Below are positions 35,531-46,763 of a DNA stretch of 64,000 nt, in pieces. Below the pieces are notes generated by a model. The model ran no database searches. It had not been told where the DNA came from and saw only the letters and a list, made by a program, of their open reading frames with translations. The translations under genes and the position numbers were made by a program. Each line of letters starts with the position of its first letter. The stretch's first letter is position 1. Where the stretch lies: assembly GCF_000001735.4 (NCBI RefSeq), contig NC_003076.8, positions 24,803,835 to 24,867,834 on the forward strand. The letters are read 5' to 3'. Source of the DNA: Arabidopsis thaliana. Its lineage: Eukaryota; Streptophyta; Magnoliopsida; Brassicales; Brassicaceae.

Positions 35531-37869
35531 TTACCAAGGTTTCAGATCAGCGACCGGTCCTGCCGTCCAGTTCAACAGCTTCTCACCTGGTCTCAGATAC
35601 ACACTCCTCTCATGAGGCAGCTTACGAGCCAACCCATTCAATACTTGATGAAACGCATCCCCTGGTTGAGCCGGTTGCGGGAACAGCATGGCTTGTTTCA
35701 TCGACGGGTTTGCCAACAACCTCTGTTTTCTCAGTATAACCTCTGGTGGGATCGATGTGAGTATTGTGTCCAGGTAAGGGACATCTTTCTCATCCACAAA
35801 CACACCAATATCTTCCCAAGGGATTGCATCTGCAAAAGGTAACACGATGTCGTCTGCTATGATCACAGGGATGCAACCGAATATCACTGCTTCCACCAGT
35901 CTTGGACTCCATGGGGCCCATCCAAGTGGGCATAGGCAGAAGATTGCTCTCTGCATGTCCTCATAATATGTTGTTGGGTGCTCTGTTGAGATGTCAAACA
36001 GCGGATTGTCTTTGAAGTTTTCCCATACAGCTGCTCTTGCACCCCTGTGCCAGTTTGACAAACAAACATCATCACTGATTATAAGAACAATCCATGGCTC
36101 TAAAAACAGTCTGATAAATTTTCCTTTTTTGAGTTTTATGTCCAAAATTCCAAACCGATAAAGCAATTATGAACTGTTTTAGGAGATTTATGAAATTTAT
36201 TATGAACAATAGCTAAGAACTTTCATAAGAAAAAAATTACCTCGCATAATAACCACCCTCAGGGTCATTTCCCACATCATAAAACAATCCTCTGAAATAA
36301 ACGAAGATGGATCGAGGAGTTTTTTCGGGAATTAAGTGTGACTGCATCTTCTGTGGTGGAGCATATGGAGGAACAGTGATTGAACCTTCTTTCAAGCAAA
36401 CATGATTCCTTTGTCCAAATGTCTGCACCAGTGTAGCTCGTTGAAGCAAGGGTAGTATTCCTCTTCCTATTGCCTTCTCTTCCTGCCACAGTCAAACACA
36501 AAACAAGAGATCAGCTAGGTTAGCAGTATCACAGGCACAAATCTTTGTTGTCACGGCTCGTGAAAATTTTCTGCTCCATCAAAAAGGCTTTGTAAGTTGA
36601 TTGCCATTTTCGAGAGTAAAAAAATGAGTATGGAAGCATTAAGATCTACTGAACTAGTTATAGACTTCTGGTTCCTAGTTCAGTCCAGAAGGAACTACAA
36701 GAGAACATGATGAAACGTGTGCAGAACTCAACCCCAAGGCCTCAGCATGGATCTTTCAAACGAAAACAGAAAATGTATCTGAATTTGAGGAGATGAGTAG
36801 GAATTCTAACAAGATGTGGTATGGAACAGTTATTTCTTCACAACTTGCAGAACTGCAAATAATTTAGAGTGCATGTTCATAGTAGCACACCATCATTTAG
36901 AATAGTGTAGAAGTATTGATCAAGCAAGCAAAGCCTACTTAGGATAGAAAGAAAAAGAGACTGAGAAAAGATTCTATTGTTTACTTGATAATGGAAACAG
37001 GCTCCAAAGTCATGAGGCACAACAAAGAAGTGGTCTGCTCCTTCTGTGCGATTCCAGTATGGCCAATTGGAAGCAATAAGCTGAATGGCACTTCTCATCA
37101 TTCGTGGAGATTTAAAAGGAAGAGGAAGCCCATTAGGCGTGAGATCACAAGTGGTGTACACAGGTACGTAGAACCAATCAGCTTCCTCGGGATTAAGTGT
37201 TCGAACTGGGCTAGATAAAAGAAACCGTTGCATATATATCTCAGCAGCAAACATGTGGTTTAGACATCTCGGATCCTTCTGAAGTATCTTCTTGTTGTAT
37301 TTACTTGGAAGCTCATAAACAAAGACTTTCAGTCTTCCCACGGGATCATCTTCCAACACATCACCAGCACTACCTAAACATCAGAGAAGAAAAAAACAGA
37401 TACACACTTAAAGTTCACATCATAAGCAAGGATTAACTATGTAGCTCAATCACAGAACCTGAAAGATAATGCTCATCAAAGTAAAAAGTTCAAAAACAAG
37501 ATATAGAATCGGCTTATTCAGGCATGAATATTGTCATATACAATTTACAAATCAGATGCATCTTGATTTACATTTTCCCCAGGTTCAACAAGTGAAAACG
37601 AAACCCCTAGTCTTCATTCGACTAGCAAACTAGCTGATGACTACACAAGATAACTACGGCAAATCCCTAGAACTAAGCTGCATCATCCAAGTAAAATTAT
37701 GAAACCTGAGAATTCACAAAATCCATAGATTAACCTTCTCTGCATAGACTGATAGATAGAACTCACCTGAAATTCGCTCAGTTGGTTGACTCCGACTCAG
37801 ACGGAAAGCAGAAATCGAGGAGAATGTGTTACATAGAAGGAAGATCAAAACGCAGCTCGATAACTTCAT
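35531..37869 (-). CDS. IRX10L: IRX10-like glucuronoxylan xylosyltransferase (GT47)
   Basis: Golgi beta-1,4-xylosyltransferase that elongates the xylan backbone; also called GUT1. The ATG at 37869 (MKLSSCVLIFLLC) opens a hydrophobic signal or anchor. Exon 1 is 37767-37869 (exon ends inferred from splice sites). The next exon holds the exostosin-type N domain (VGRLKVFVYELPSKYNKK, then ADWFYVPVYTTCDL and ADHFFVVPHDFGACFHY). The last two exons hold the GT domain: RSIFVYFRGLFYDVGN, and AIFCLCPLGWAPWSPRLVEA with the donor-site GCIPVIIADDIVLPF (about 35850). TAA 35531-35533. Four exons; about 415 residues. With IRX10 it builds secondary-wall xylan; this copy is the more widely expressed paralogue. 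Locus At5g61840 by recall. Confidence 0.95.
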
Positions 37870-39983
37870 TTTTCTCTCTCAGAAATTTTGGTTCCTCCCT
37901 AAAAACTCTTCAAAATCCCAGATCATATAAAGTATATAAAGATCAACTAGAACAGCTGAAATGTCAGAAGAAGTAGTTGCTAAAACCGGAACCCCGAGAT
38001 TGAGACTTCAAAACCGGAACAAAATTTACAAAATTCGCTACCGATTGTTAGATCTCACTCACGCCCAGCGTTGACAGCGAGAGCCCAGCGATTTTCATTT
38101 GAAGATGCGAAGAAAGCAAGAAGAAAGTTGAAGAAGATTCGTCTATGGCCTATACGACGTCGTTTGAAAGGGATCCATTTTTCGCAAAGGAAAGTCGTTG
38201 GGGACTTGAACATTCCACGTCAGCCTCTTTTCCACTTTAAAAAATAACAATGTAATGGGCTGACCGAGAAGATATAAACGCAGCCCATTATTTAATGGGC
38301 AAAAGTGTTTTCTTTTTGGGTTAAAGTGTGATTCCGTTCTTGTGAACCTAGTTGTAAACTTTTGTAACTGCAAAGTGTAGTTCGGTCTTGTTTATCCGGT
38401 ATATTGAATTTTGAAACAGTAATAAATAGCTGAATTAAGTCACTTTTGAGTTGTTTTTCTTTAATGTGAAAATGATACTGAGAAAATAGGGTAGTAATAG
38501 GAGGCTTTAGAACAGATTATTCAGTCTTTTCAAGATTCTAAAACTCCAACAGTTAAATAACAGTGGTGAAAACAGTATCAAGAGTACGAGCCGCTACTCG
38601 CAATGATGAAGATGATGATATATAATAGTAATGAATTTATATGTTGTAAACTTGTAATGTTAAAGATTAATAATAAACTAAATGAGAGAAAGGACAAAGA
38701 AAAGGTAAGAGGAAACTGAGGGAGTGAGACAGTCAAAATAAAACAGACTGAGAGCATTAAGAATGCCAGTCTCTCAGAACTTCGATTTGACCTGTCGTTT
38801 CCTCATTGGCTACCTTTCCAACATTAAAGTTTTTTATCGGCTCAATTCCAATGTTATAATTTTTTATATATTTTCACATCATTCTTTTTTTTCACTGTTT
38901 AGTCACAAAGTTTACGTAACCCATATGTCCAATCCCACACTTTAATTTGTATTTTTAGTTCCAACATATAAAAATAACAAAATAACCATTGCTTTTTTCC
39001 CCACTTTAATTTGTAAGTTCTTTCTGTTATTTAATAAATTTGACATTACCAAAAAAAAAATTTTTAGATGGGTGAATATATATAGAAATGTAACTTATCA
39101 AATTGATTCGGTTTTCTGATTTTCTTAACGACTAAAAAAAATATATGTGTACTAGGGCAATAGGGGTAATTACAAATCAGGGAGATGACAACACGTAAGA
39201 GATAGTTGAAGAGATTAGACCGAAACACACCTGACCTCCTCTCCTTCTGGAGTTTTCACACTGCATTTATCAATTAATGTTTCCTAAAACGCAGATAGAT
39301 AAAGGTTTCATTTATTAGCTTATGTTTATTTAAAGCAAAAGAACAACTTGTGGCTATATATAGTAGATTAACAATCTCAGACTCAGAGTGCTGATATTTC
39401 TTATCATACAAAATTTATCTTCCCCTAACAATACTTCCAAAGCTTATTTAGATAGACATATATGGAATTATGGATAATGGATTCCCTTAAGTTATATGAA
39501 TCATAGGGGAATATAATTTTAGTAACTTATCGGGCTTCTGCAAAGATTGTGCATGGTACCATGCGTCCATGCCAATACAGTTAAAGTTTACATAATACAA
39601 ATTTTTACGTATTTCTATATATCATATATGACTTACAGATTATCATAGCTTAATATAGCCAGTATTGCCAACTTTCCATTCGTACCTAGAACTTATAAGA
39701 AGATTGGAAAGGATATTAAAATTGAAAAAGACGTAGGTTGGCCATGTATCTTAAGATAGTTAAACGATATCAGCAATCTATCAATAATCAATCTATCGTA
39801 ACAAATATTTTTGTCATAAATGTATTTGTAGATTTTTTTTTTTATACTTTTAGATGGTTAAATGTTCAAGAAATCTAACCAAATGGTGGAATGGTTCCGT
39901 TTGATCGTGCTCTCATGGTACAAACAATGAGACCCCCCAAAAAAAAAAAACCCCCGAGGATGAAATTAAAACAAATAACACAG

Positions 39984-40079
39984 CTTGAACAAAACATCAA
40001 AAACAGAGGATCATCACAGTAAATATTAATACTTGAACAAAACATCAAAAAGATAGGATCATCACAGTAAATATTAATA
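39984..40079. repeat. 48-bp tandem duplication in the LEAFY proximal promoter
   Basis: Copies at 39984-40031 and 40032-40079 differ at only two positions. Both start CTTGAACAAAACATC and end CACAGTAAATATTAATA. They sit 477 to 382 bp upstream of the LEAFY ATG. A shorter related block (ATCACCACAGTGAAAA, from about 40094) follows. Each copy contains a TTAAT/ATTAAT homeodomain-type core. Confidence 0.93.
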
Positions 40080-40352
40080 TGCATAAAGAAGAGAATCACC
40101 ACAGTGAAAACCCTAATCATTTTATATTCCTACGTGTCAAATTATGAATGGTCATAATCAGAGTAGAGAAAAAGAATGTCGATGAAAGAAAAAGTTTGAC
40201 TTGTTAAGTCCCAACTGTCAATTTCCCAGCAAGACACATATCTTCTTTTACATCACATTACATCTACACATAAATGCTTTATTGCAAAAATAGCGATATA
40301 AAAAAAGAATATACAAAAACCTAGTATTTATTTTCTAGATTCTTTACTGTTG

Positions 40353-40360
40353 TATATATA
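40353..40360 (+). promoter_or_regulatory. LEAFY TATA box
   Basis: TATATATA stands 101-108 bp upstream of the LEAFY ATG, followed about 30 bp later by a plausible start region and then a GA-rich leader. Confidence 0.65.
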
Positions 40361-40460
40361 GAAGTTGCTCGAGTGGTCATTTTTACAATAAAGCAATCTG
40401 CTCAAAAGAGTAAAGAAAGAGAGAAAAAGAGAGTGATAGAGAGAGAGAGAAAAATAGATT

Positions 40461-43099
40461 ATGGATCCTGAAGGTTTCACGAGTGGCTTATTCCGGTGGA
40501 ACCCAACGAGAGCATTGGTTCAAGCACCACCTCCGGTTCCACCTCCGCTGCAGCAACAGCCGGTGACACCGCAGACGGCTGCTTTTGGGATGCGACTTGG
40601 TGGTTTAGAGGGACTATTCGGTCCGTACGGTATACGTTTCTACACGGCGGCGAAGATAGCGGAGTTAGGTTTTACGGCGAGCACGCTTGTGGGTATGAAG
40701 GACGAGGAGCTTGAAGAGATGATGAATAGTCTCTCTCATATCTTTCGTTGGGAGCTTCTTGTTGGTGAACGGTACGGTATCAAAGCTGCCGTTAGAGCTG
40801 AACGGAGACGATTGCAAGAAGAGGAGGAAGAGGAATCTTCTAGACGCCGTCATTTGCTACTCTCCGCCGCTGGTGATTCCGGTACTCATCACGCTCTTGA
40901 TGCTCTCTCCCAAGAAGGTACAATAATTATGAATACATATAGAAATATCAAATATCGCACGTTTTATAAATATGTGTATATATTGTTCTCAACATTTCTA
41001 TGCCCGACTTTCAAGAAAAAGTATGTATATGTTCACGTGACTAATATAGATAACTAATTTATGAATCTTACCATATGTATAGTAGTTGCTACATAATTTT
41101 ATGTTTAAGCTTTTTTTTTGGTTAAATATATTGGTTAAGCTTTTGTTACATAATACAAGATAATATATGTCATATTTAATTTATATGTTGGATATATTTA
41201 CTTGTATGATATTGATTTAGAGCTACTGTGTGTATAGAGTATGCAGTCATAGTCTGATATTTATTAAATAGACCTAGTGCAAGAAGTACGAGGATTAATG
41301 TCATGTACAGGAATTCAAAGAGTATATACGCCTAAACTTGAATAATTTTTTGTGATTGTGACAATTTATATGTAGATGATTGGACAGGGTTATCTGAGGA
41401 ACCGGTGCAGCAACAAGACCAGACTGATGCGGCGGGGAATAACGGCGGAGGAGGAAGTGGTTACTGGGACGCAGGTCAAGGAAAGATGAAGAAGCAACAG
41501 CAGCAGAGACGGAGAAAGAAACCAATGCTGACGTCAGTGGAAACCGACGAAGACGTCAACGAAGGTGAGGATGACGACGGGATGGATAACGGCAACGGAG
41601 GTAGTGGTTTGGGGACAGAGAGACAGAGGGAGCATCCGTTTATCGTAACGGAGCCTGGGGAAGTGGCACGTGGCAAAAAGAACGGCTTAGATTATCTGTT
41701 CCACTTGTACGAACAATGCCGTGAGTTCCTTCTTCAGGTCCAGACAATTGCTAAAGACCGTGGCGAAAAATGCCCCACCAAGGTATCTTTTGATTTATCT
41801 TCTAAGAACTAATCCTGACCGTTCATTATCTTGAAATTTATGTTTCAAACAAAAGTTTAAAAAATGGTGTCGGAAGTTATGGGGTATGGTAGGGGAACTA
41901 TAGCTATAATCATGGACAGCTGTTCTAAAAGCAAGTTTGACAAATCACGATTTCTCAGGGTTTTCAATTTTTTATTTTTTTTTGCTATGTCTCGCAACAA
42001 AATTTAGGTTCTAATTTATTAAATTTTTCATTTTGTTTTCATACTGTCTTCAGCATAAATATAGTTAGATTTCAATTTCAATTTTGACAGTAAACGTACG
42101 ACAACGTGTCGAGTTAGGGAAAGGACATAGTTGTTTCTTTGTTTTTGGCTATAACGACATGAGATAGTTAGATACGATATACAAATTTTTGCATGCATTC
42201 ACACATAGTACACATAGATATTATTAGACTTTTTGACAATTAATAGGGATATTTGTTGTATGTATATATTATTATATCTAGTTACAGTCTATTGCTCGGC
42301 GGATAATAGAGGGTCCTCTTTCCTCTAGTGATGATAGTACAGAATCCATGAGCTCTGTGCCATTGCTTGTACAGACGCACGTTACTAAGAAAATCTAATT
42401 TATTTGTTTTCTTTCTAAATTTGTTATTGGTTCCAATATTTTGATTATTGTGTTGTTTTTATCAAAAACCTTTTTGTTATCTAATTTTTTGGGTTTAGTT
42501 AAGTGTCAAGTCTAACAAGGGTTATAAAAAATATCTAACAACTACGGTTATAATTTTGGTAGGCATTTTTTTTTAATCATTGTTTACCGAATTAAAACCA
42601 AACTTATTAGGTTTCATTTTTCCTACTATATATCTCATGATAAATGATTTGTTTGATTATATTGATGTTGGGGAAAATGTGTAAATAGGTGACGAACCAA
42701 GTATTCAGGTACGCGAAGAAATCAGGAGCGAGTTACATAAACAAGCCTAAAATGCGACACTACGTTCACTGTTACGCTCTCCACTGCCTAGACGAAGAAG
42801 CTTCAAATGCTCTCAGAAGAGCGTTTAAAGAACGCGGTGAGAACGTTGGCTCATGGCGTCAGGCTTGTTACAAGCCACTTGTGAACATCGCTTGTCGTCA
42901 TGGCTGGGATATAGACGCCGTCTTTAACGCTCATCCTCGTCTCTCTATTTGGTATGTTCCAACAAAGCTGCGTCAGCTTTGCCATTTGGAGCGGAACAAT
43001 GCGGTTGCTGCGGCTGCGGCTTTAGTTGGCGGTATTAGCTGTACCGGATCGTCGACGTCTGGACGTGGTGGATGCGGCGGCGACGACTTGCGTTTCTAG
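40461..43099 (+). CDS. LFY: LEAFY floral meristem identity transcription factor
   Basis: Master regulator of floral meristem identity; binds DNA as a dimer and activates AP1, AG and AP3. Three exons: 40461-40917, 41376-41782 and 42689-43099, which sum to 424 codons plus stop, the expected length. The N-terminal SAM-type oligomerisation domain is about residues 46-120 ([19 protein letters not shown] onward). A low-complexity linker has poly-Gln/basic ([11 protein letters not shown]) and acidic stretches. The C-terminal DNA-binding domain starts at [19 protein letters not shown] and includes [18 protein letters not shown] and the helix-turn-helix region around [23 protein letters not shown] in exon 3 is only an exon boundary. 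Intact. Locus At5g61850 by recall. Confidence 0.99.
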
Positions 43100-43560
43100 T
43101 TTGGTTTGGGTAGTTGTGGTTTGTTTAGTCGTTATCCTAATTAACTATTAGTCTTTAATTTAGTCTTCTTGGCTAATTTATTTTTCTTTTTTTGTCAAAA
43201 CCTTTAATTTGTTATGGCTAATTTGTTATACACGCAGTTTTCTTAATGCGTTAACGGATTTTAAAACCAATTTGGTCAAACTCAAAAGTACTAAGATACA
43301 TTTGAGTTAAGAGCACTGAAAATAACCATTCATACATCGAGAAAGAACTGTGAAGGTGTCATCAGTATAATTAATCAATAATGGGCCAGTTTGAGACAAA
43401 TATATGGGCCTGGTTTGAGACAAATAGATGGGCCGTGGATATATAAACTTGTGTGTCAGAAATTGCAAACGAAGAAAACAAAAGAGAATTTGAGAAACGA
43501 CTGTTTGAAATTCGAATCCATTTCTCTTCGGACTTGTGTGATAACTGATTTCCTCCTACA
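43100..43560. promoter_or_regulatory. LEAFY 3' region and promoter of the coiled-coil gene
   Basis: 461 bp. The first half is the LFY 3' UTR. The second half carries an evident promoter: a repeated site II/AuxRE module (43381-43434, separate entry) followed by TATATAAA at 43440-43447, about 115 bp before the ATG of the next gene. Confidence 0.75.
43381..43434 (+). promoter_or_regulatory. Tandem site II plus AuxRE-core module
   Basis: TGGGCC occurs at 43382-43387, 43405-43410 and 43429-43434, spaced 23 and 24 bp. Between them GTTTGAGACAAATA repeats, giving GAGACA (inverse of TGTCTC) at 43393-43398 and 43417-43422. The TATA box starts 6 bp after the last TGGGCC. Site II elements (bound by TCP factors) typify genes of growing cells. 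Confidence 0.8.
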
Positions 43561-45872
43561 ATGGAGTTCCCGCCAAGAGCGTTTTATCCACGGAGATTCC
43601 AGGCCTCTCCGGCGCAATACACGGCGGAGGAAAGTGCTGCAGCAGTATCGGCGCCAGATCTCCGAGATAAGCTCGCGACACTGGTCGATCGCACCAAGAA
43701 AGTGAAAATGGCGTACCATCAACTCCAATCGCAGATCGCGTTCGGCCTTGTCGAAGTAAAGATAAATGCTCTTCTCTAGTTTGTTAGATTCGATTTCTAA
43801 GTAGATCTAAGCTTGATTCAAACGAATTTGAGAGAGGTAATCCTATTATCTGGTTTGGTAGATTCGAGCTTGATTTGAACGATTCCGAGTGTTGCGTACT
43901 CTTTAAATTGGTAGTTTCAAGCTTAATTTGAACAATTGTGGGTGTTGCAACGAATTTGATAGAGAATTTGATAATTTAAAGGCAGGTGAAGTTTTCGATT
44001 CTCTGGCGATCCCTTTGATGAAGTTGGTTGGGCTGAAAACGTCGGAGATGGAGAGTGAAGGGAGACACTCCGCCTTTATTTTCAATACTGTGAGTGATAT
44101 CAATCATCTTCTTGTAGAATCATGAAATTGCAAATTTTCAGATCATTACTCTAATTTTCATCAGGAAAGGTATCATCATATGGATACTGCACGGTCTGGT
44201 GATCTGAACATTCAAATTCGCAGTTCAAAGGTAGTATAGTAGTATACATCATGATTCTTATAACATATGTATGCCTAGTTATAATGAAGACTGAACGTGA
44301 ACCAATTGATATGATTCTGAAACTGTTATGTGTCTAGGCAAGTGTCATTCTGATGATTCTGTATATGTGTATCCCTTGTTCTACTATAGATGTGATGCGA
44401 AAAAAGCAATATGATTCTGAAATTGTAACGGGTCTTGTCAAGCTTCACTTTGGTGATTGCCTATTTAGTATGACTAATTTTACTAGATATTGAATGTGAA
44501 ACCAAACAATGTGATCCTGAAACTGTAAAGCGTCTAGTCAAGTTTTAGTTTGGTGATTCCTTATACATGTATACCTAATTCTGGTATAGAGTGAATGCAG
44601 ACTAATAAATATGATCATGAAACTGTGATGTGCCTAGTCAAGTTTCATTCTGGTGATTCGTTATTAATGTTTGGCTAGTTCTGCTATAGATTAATGAGAA
44701 CCAATAGGGAATATAGTTTAGATGCTGTCTTCTCTACACTTTCTGTTTCAAATTTTAATCAATTGCATCACAAAGCTGTTTGGAAAACCATTTGTACCTT
44801 CATGTGGGTTTGGAGCTTGCAGTTAAATATATAATTCTGCCTACTTTGAGTGGATTTCTTCCTCAGAAGTTCATTTGAAGTATCATGATTTTGTAGGAAG
44901 AAAACTATGCTGCTAAAGCCGAAACAGCGGGGAAAGAGATCTTGCACAAGCATAAGGGGCAGCTGAGACAGTTAGTTCATATGCTTAAGCACATTGAAAC
45001 ACAGGTGAATTCACATCGGGAAGATATTCTGCAGATGGTTGACGATCGTAGAACCTTCTTCCAAGAATTCATCCAGAAGTCTCTTTATTACCTAAGCTCG
45101 GTTCACAGCCAAAACCATGACACTTTCCCTGTCACAGTGAAGCTCCTTCGCGTACTATTTAATAACATCAACGAGGTGCTTGGTTCAGTAGATACTGGAG
45201 TCAATGATTTTATGCAGGCTTTAGCAAAGAATATGTGTCACCCGATGACCAAGTACGTAGGCAACTTGGCTGCTGAAATAAAGCATGGCCCTTGTGTGCA
45301 ACTGATGAATGTAGTGAATGAGATGGAGAGATCAAACTCAGATACAAGGAGAGAGCTACAAGATGCTAGAGAAAGGATTAGACTTGCAGAAGAGACAAAG
45401 ATCAACGCTTTATCAAAGCTGAAAAAAGCTGAAGATCAAGTTCAGAGGATGACAACATCTGCCAAATTTCTTCTACCCGCGAGTCAGAAGAAACAAGCTG
45501 AACATTCTATTACCGGCAAGGTAAAATTTCGATAATGAGTTTTGTTTGTGAAAGCTCAAATGATTAAGTAAGCGCTAAAAGGGTTTTTGTTTCATCCTTT
45601 TGTCCATGTAGCGTATAGGCACAGAGGGAAGCCGAGAACACGAAGAGAAACTACTTTGGGAACTACTGAGCAAAAGGAGAAAGCAACAAGAGCCAGAGAG
45701 TCCAATGGGACCTAAAGAACTCATCAGACAATCAGACACAAAGCAGAAGACATTGGTGTACAATCGCCGAAGGACTAGGAGCCAAGCACTGTTAAGTTCT
45801 CAAACCGCACGCCCTGATGCTTTGATCCCACTTGGTTTGTCACCGTCTGCTAGAACAGTAACCTGGAGGTAA
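43561..45872 (+). CDS. Unknown plant coiled-coil protein
   Basis: I do not recognise a functional family. Five exons fit in phase: 43561-43755, 43982-44089, 44165-44230, 44897-45520 and 45612-45872, giving 417 residues. The N-terminus is basic/proline-rich (MEFPPRAFYPRRF). A helical middle has heptad-like stretches (KGQLRQLVHMLKHIETQV; ERSNSDTRRELQDARERIR; KLKKAEDQVQRM), predicting coiled coil. The C-terminus is basic (KRRKQQEPE, YNRRRTRSQALL), which may be nuclear localisation signals. It has site II elements in the promoter and a 100-bp-period tandem repeat in intron 3. The stop codon overlaps a strong splice-donor match (see findings). Probably At5g61865 by position and length. Confidence 0.85.
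44250..44712. repeat. Intronic tandem repeat with a 100-bp period
   Basis: In intron 3 of the coiled-coil gene the motif TGATTCTGAAACTGT (with variants) recurs at 44312, 44412, 44512 and 44612, exactly 100 bp apart. Each is followed by GTCTAGTCAAGTTTCATTCTGGTGATTC-like sequence (shown here only in part) and by CTAGTTCTACTATAG-like sequence. A partial copy lies upstream. Roughly 4.5 copies, diverged from each other by substitutions but almost no indels. Confidence 0.88.
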
Positions 45873-46763
45873 GTAAACTAAAGCACACGTCTCACTCATT
45901 GCATCAGAATCTATCTTCACTACGCTTTGAAAAACAATGAGATCCAGTAGCTTCTTTAACACTTAAGCACCTTAAATAAAATACTCGTTTATCTTGTCAT
46001 TAGTTACACTTTAATAAGTCTTGGTAATTTCTTGAGATGGTGTTTCAACAGTCAGAAACAAAACGTCTTTGTTAGAGTTGCACCGAAACCTTTGTTTTGT
46101 ATAACTATGGACCCTAGCTAATCCTGGTGACTATAATGATTAACCAACTTAACTTCTAATAAACACAATGATACATACAAACATTATATTTCTAACTACA
46201 TTGCATAAATCGAACCATCTAATCTGTTATGTTACTGGATACATTGTATCAACCTATGCAAGAGTTTTCGAATGAAAAGTTGGGATGATCAAAGTTTAAT
46301 TAATCTTCAAAAAATAAATAGTGGGGCCAAAATAGAATTTCTTGAAAAACTTGGGGGTTGTACTTCAATACCCACGTTTTATAAATAGTGGGCTTAACTT
46401 TTTACATGTAGGCCCAAATCATCTTCCGACGTCGGTTAGGGTTCTTGTTGATGATATCACCTGAAACTCTGAGTTTCTCTCTCCGCCTCCGTCATAGAAC
46501 GCAGAACTGGGTGGATCACCGTGGTCGTCAAATTCCTAGCTCCTCGACTCCAAAAAAAAATCATAAACGTATTACCGTCTCTTGTTTTCCTCGTAAGGTT
46601 CTCAAAATCGATTATCTTCATTACACTCGACTTGTCTCTGTTTCGAATCCTACGTCGTGTTTTTCTTTTCAGTATTCGGTTACGAGAAATCTTAAACCGT
46701 ACTTACATTTCAGGTATTATATCGGTCGAAGTCTCCAATCATCGGTCTGAGTAATCTCTGACA
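45873..46763 (+). promoter_or_regulatory. Intergenic and PAM16-like promoter/leader, with possible 99-codon uORF
   Basis: The left part is the 3' UTR of the coiled-coil gene and AT-rich spacer. A site II type GGCCCA is near 46412. From about 46430 the sequence looks like a leader (GTTAGGGTTCTTG). An open frame from ATG 46451 to 46750 (99 codons, basic, no recognised domain) ends 13 bp before the PAM16-like ATG; if the leader is not spliced, this is a long upstream ORF. Possible leader splice sites (CGTAAG/GTTCTC; TTTCAG) could remove part of it. Confidence 0.5.

Larger units (their letters stand above)
37870..40460. promoter_or_regulatory. LEAFY upstream region and IRX10L promoter
   Basis: 2.6 kb without a gene. 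Left part: IRX10L leader/promoter (to about 38300), with TGGGCT/AGCCCA motifs around 38250-38295. The remainder is the LEAFY promoter. Visible elements: GAGACA (inverted TGTCTC auxin-response core) at 38726-38731; CAACTGTC at 40212-40219, the gibberellin-responsive GAMYB-type 8-mer known from LFY; TATATATA at 40353-40360; a GA-repeat leader at about 40410-40455. A 48-bp tandem duplication is at 39984-40079 (separate entry). Confidence 0.75.

Noticed and set aside
42689..43099. Separate gene starting at GTG in LEAFY exon 3
   Set aside because: The GTG is the first codon of exon 3 after a normal acceptor; the sequence is the LFY DNA-binding domain.
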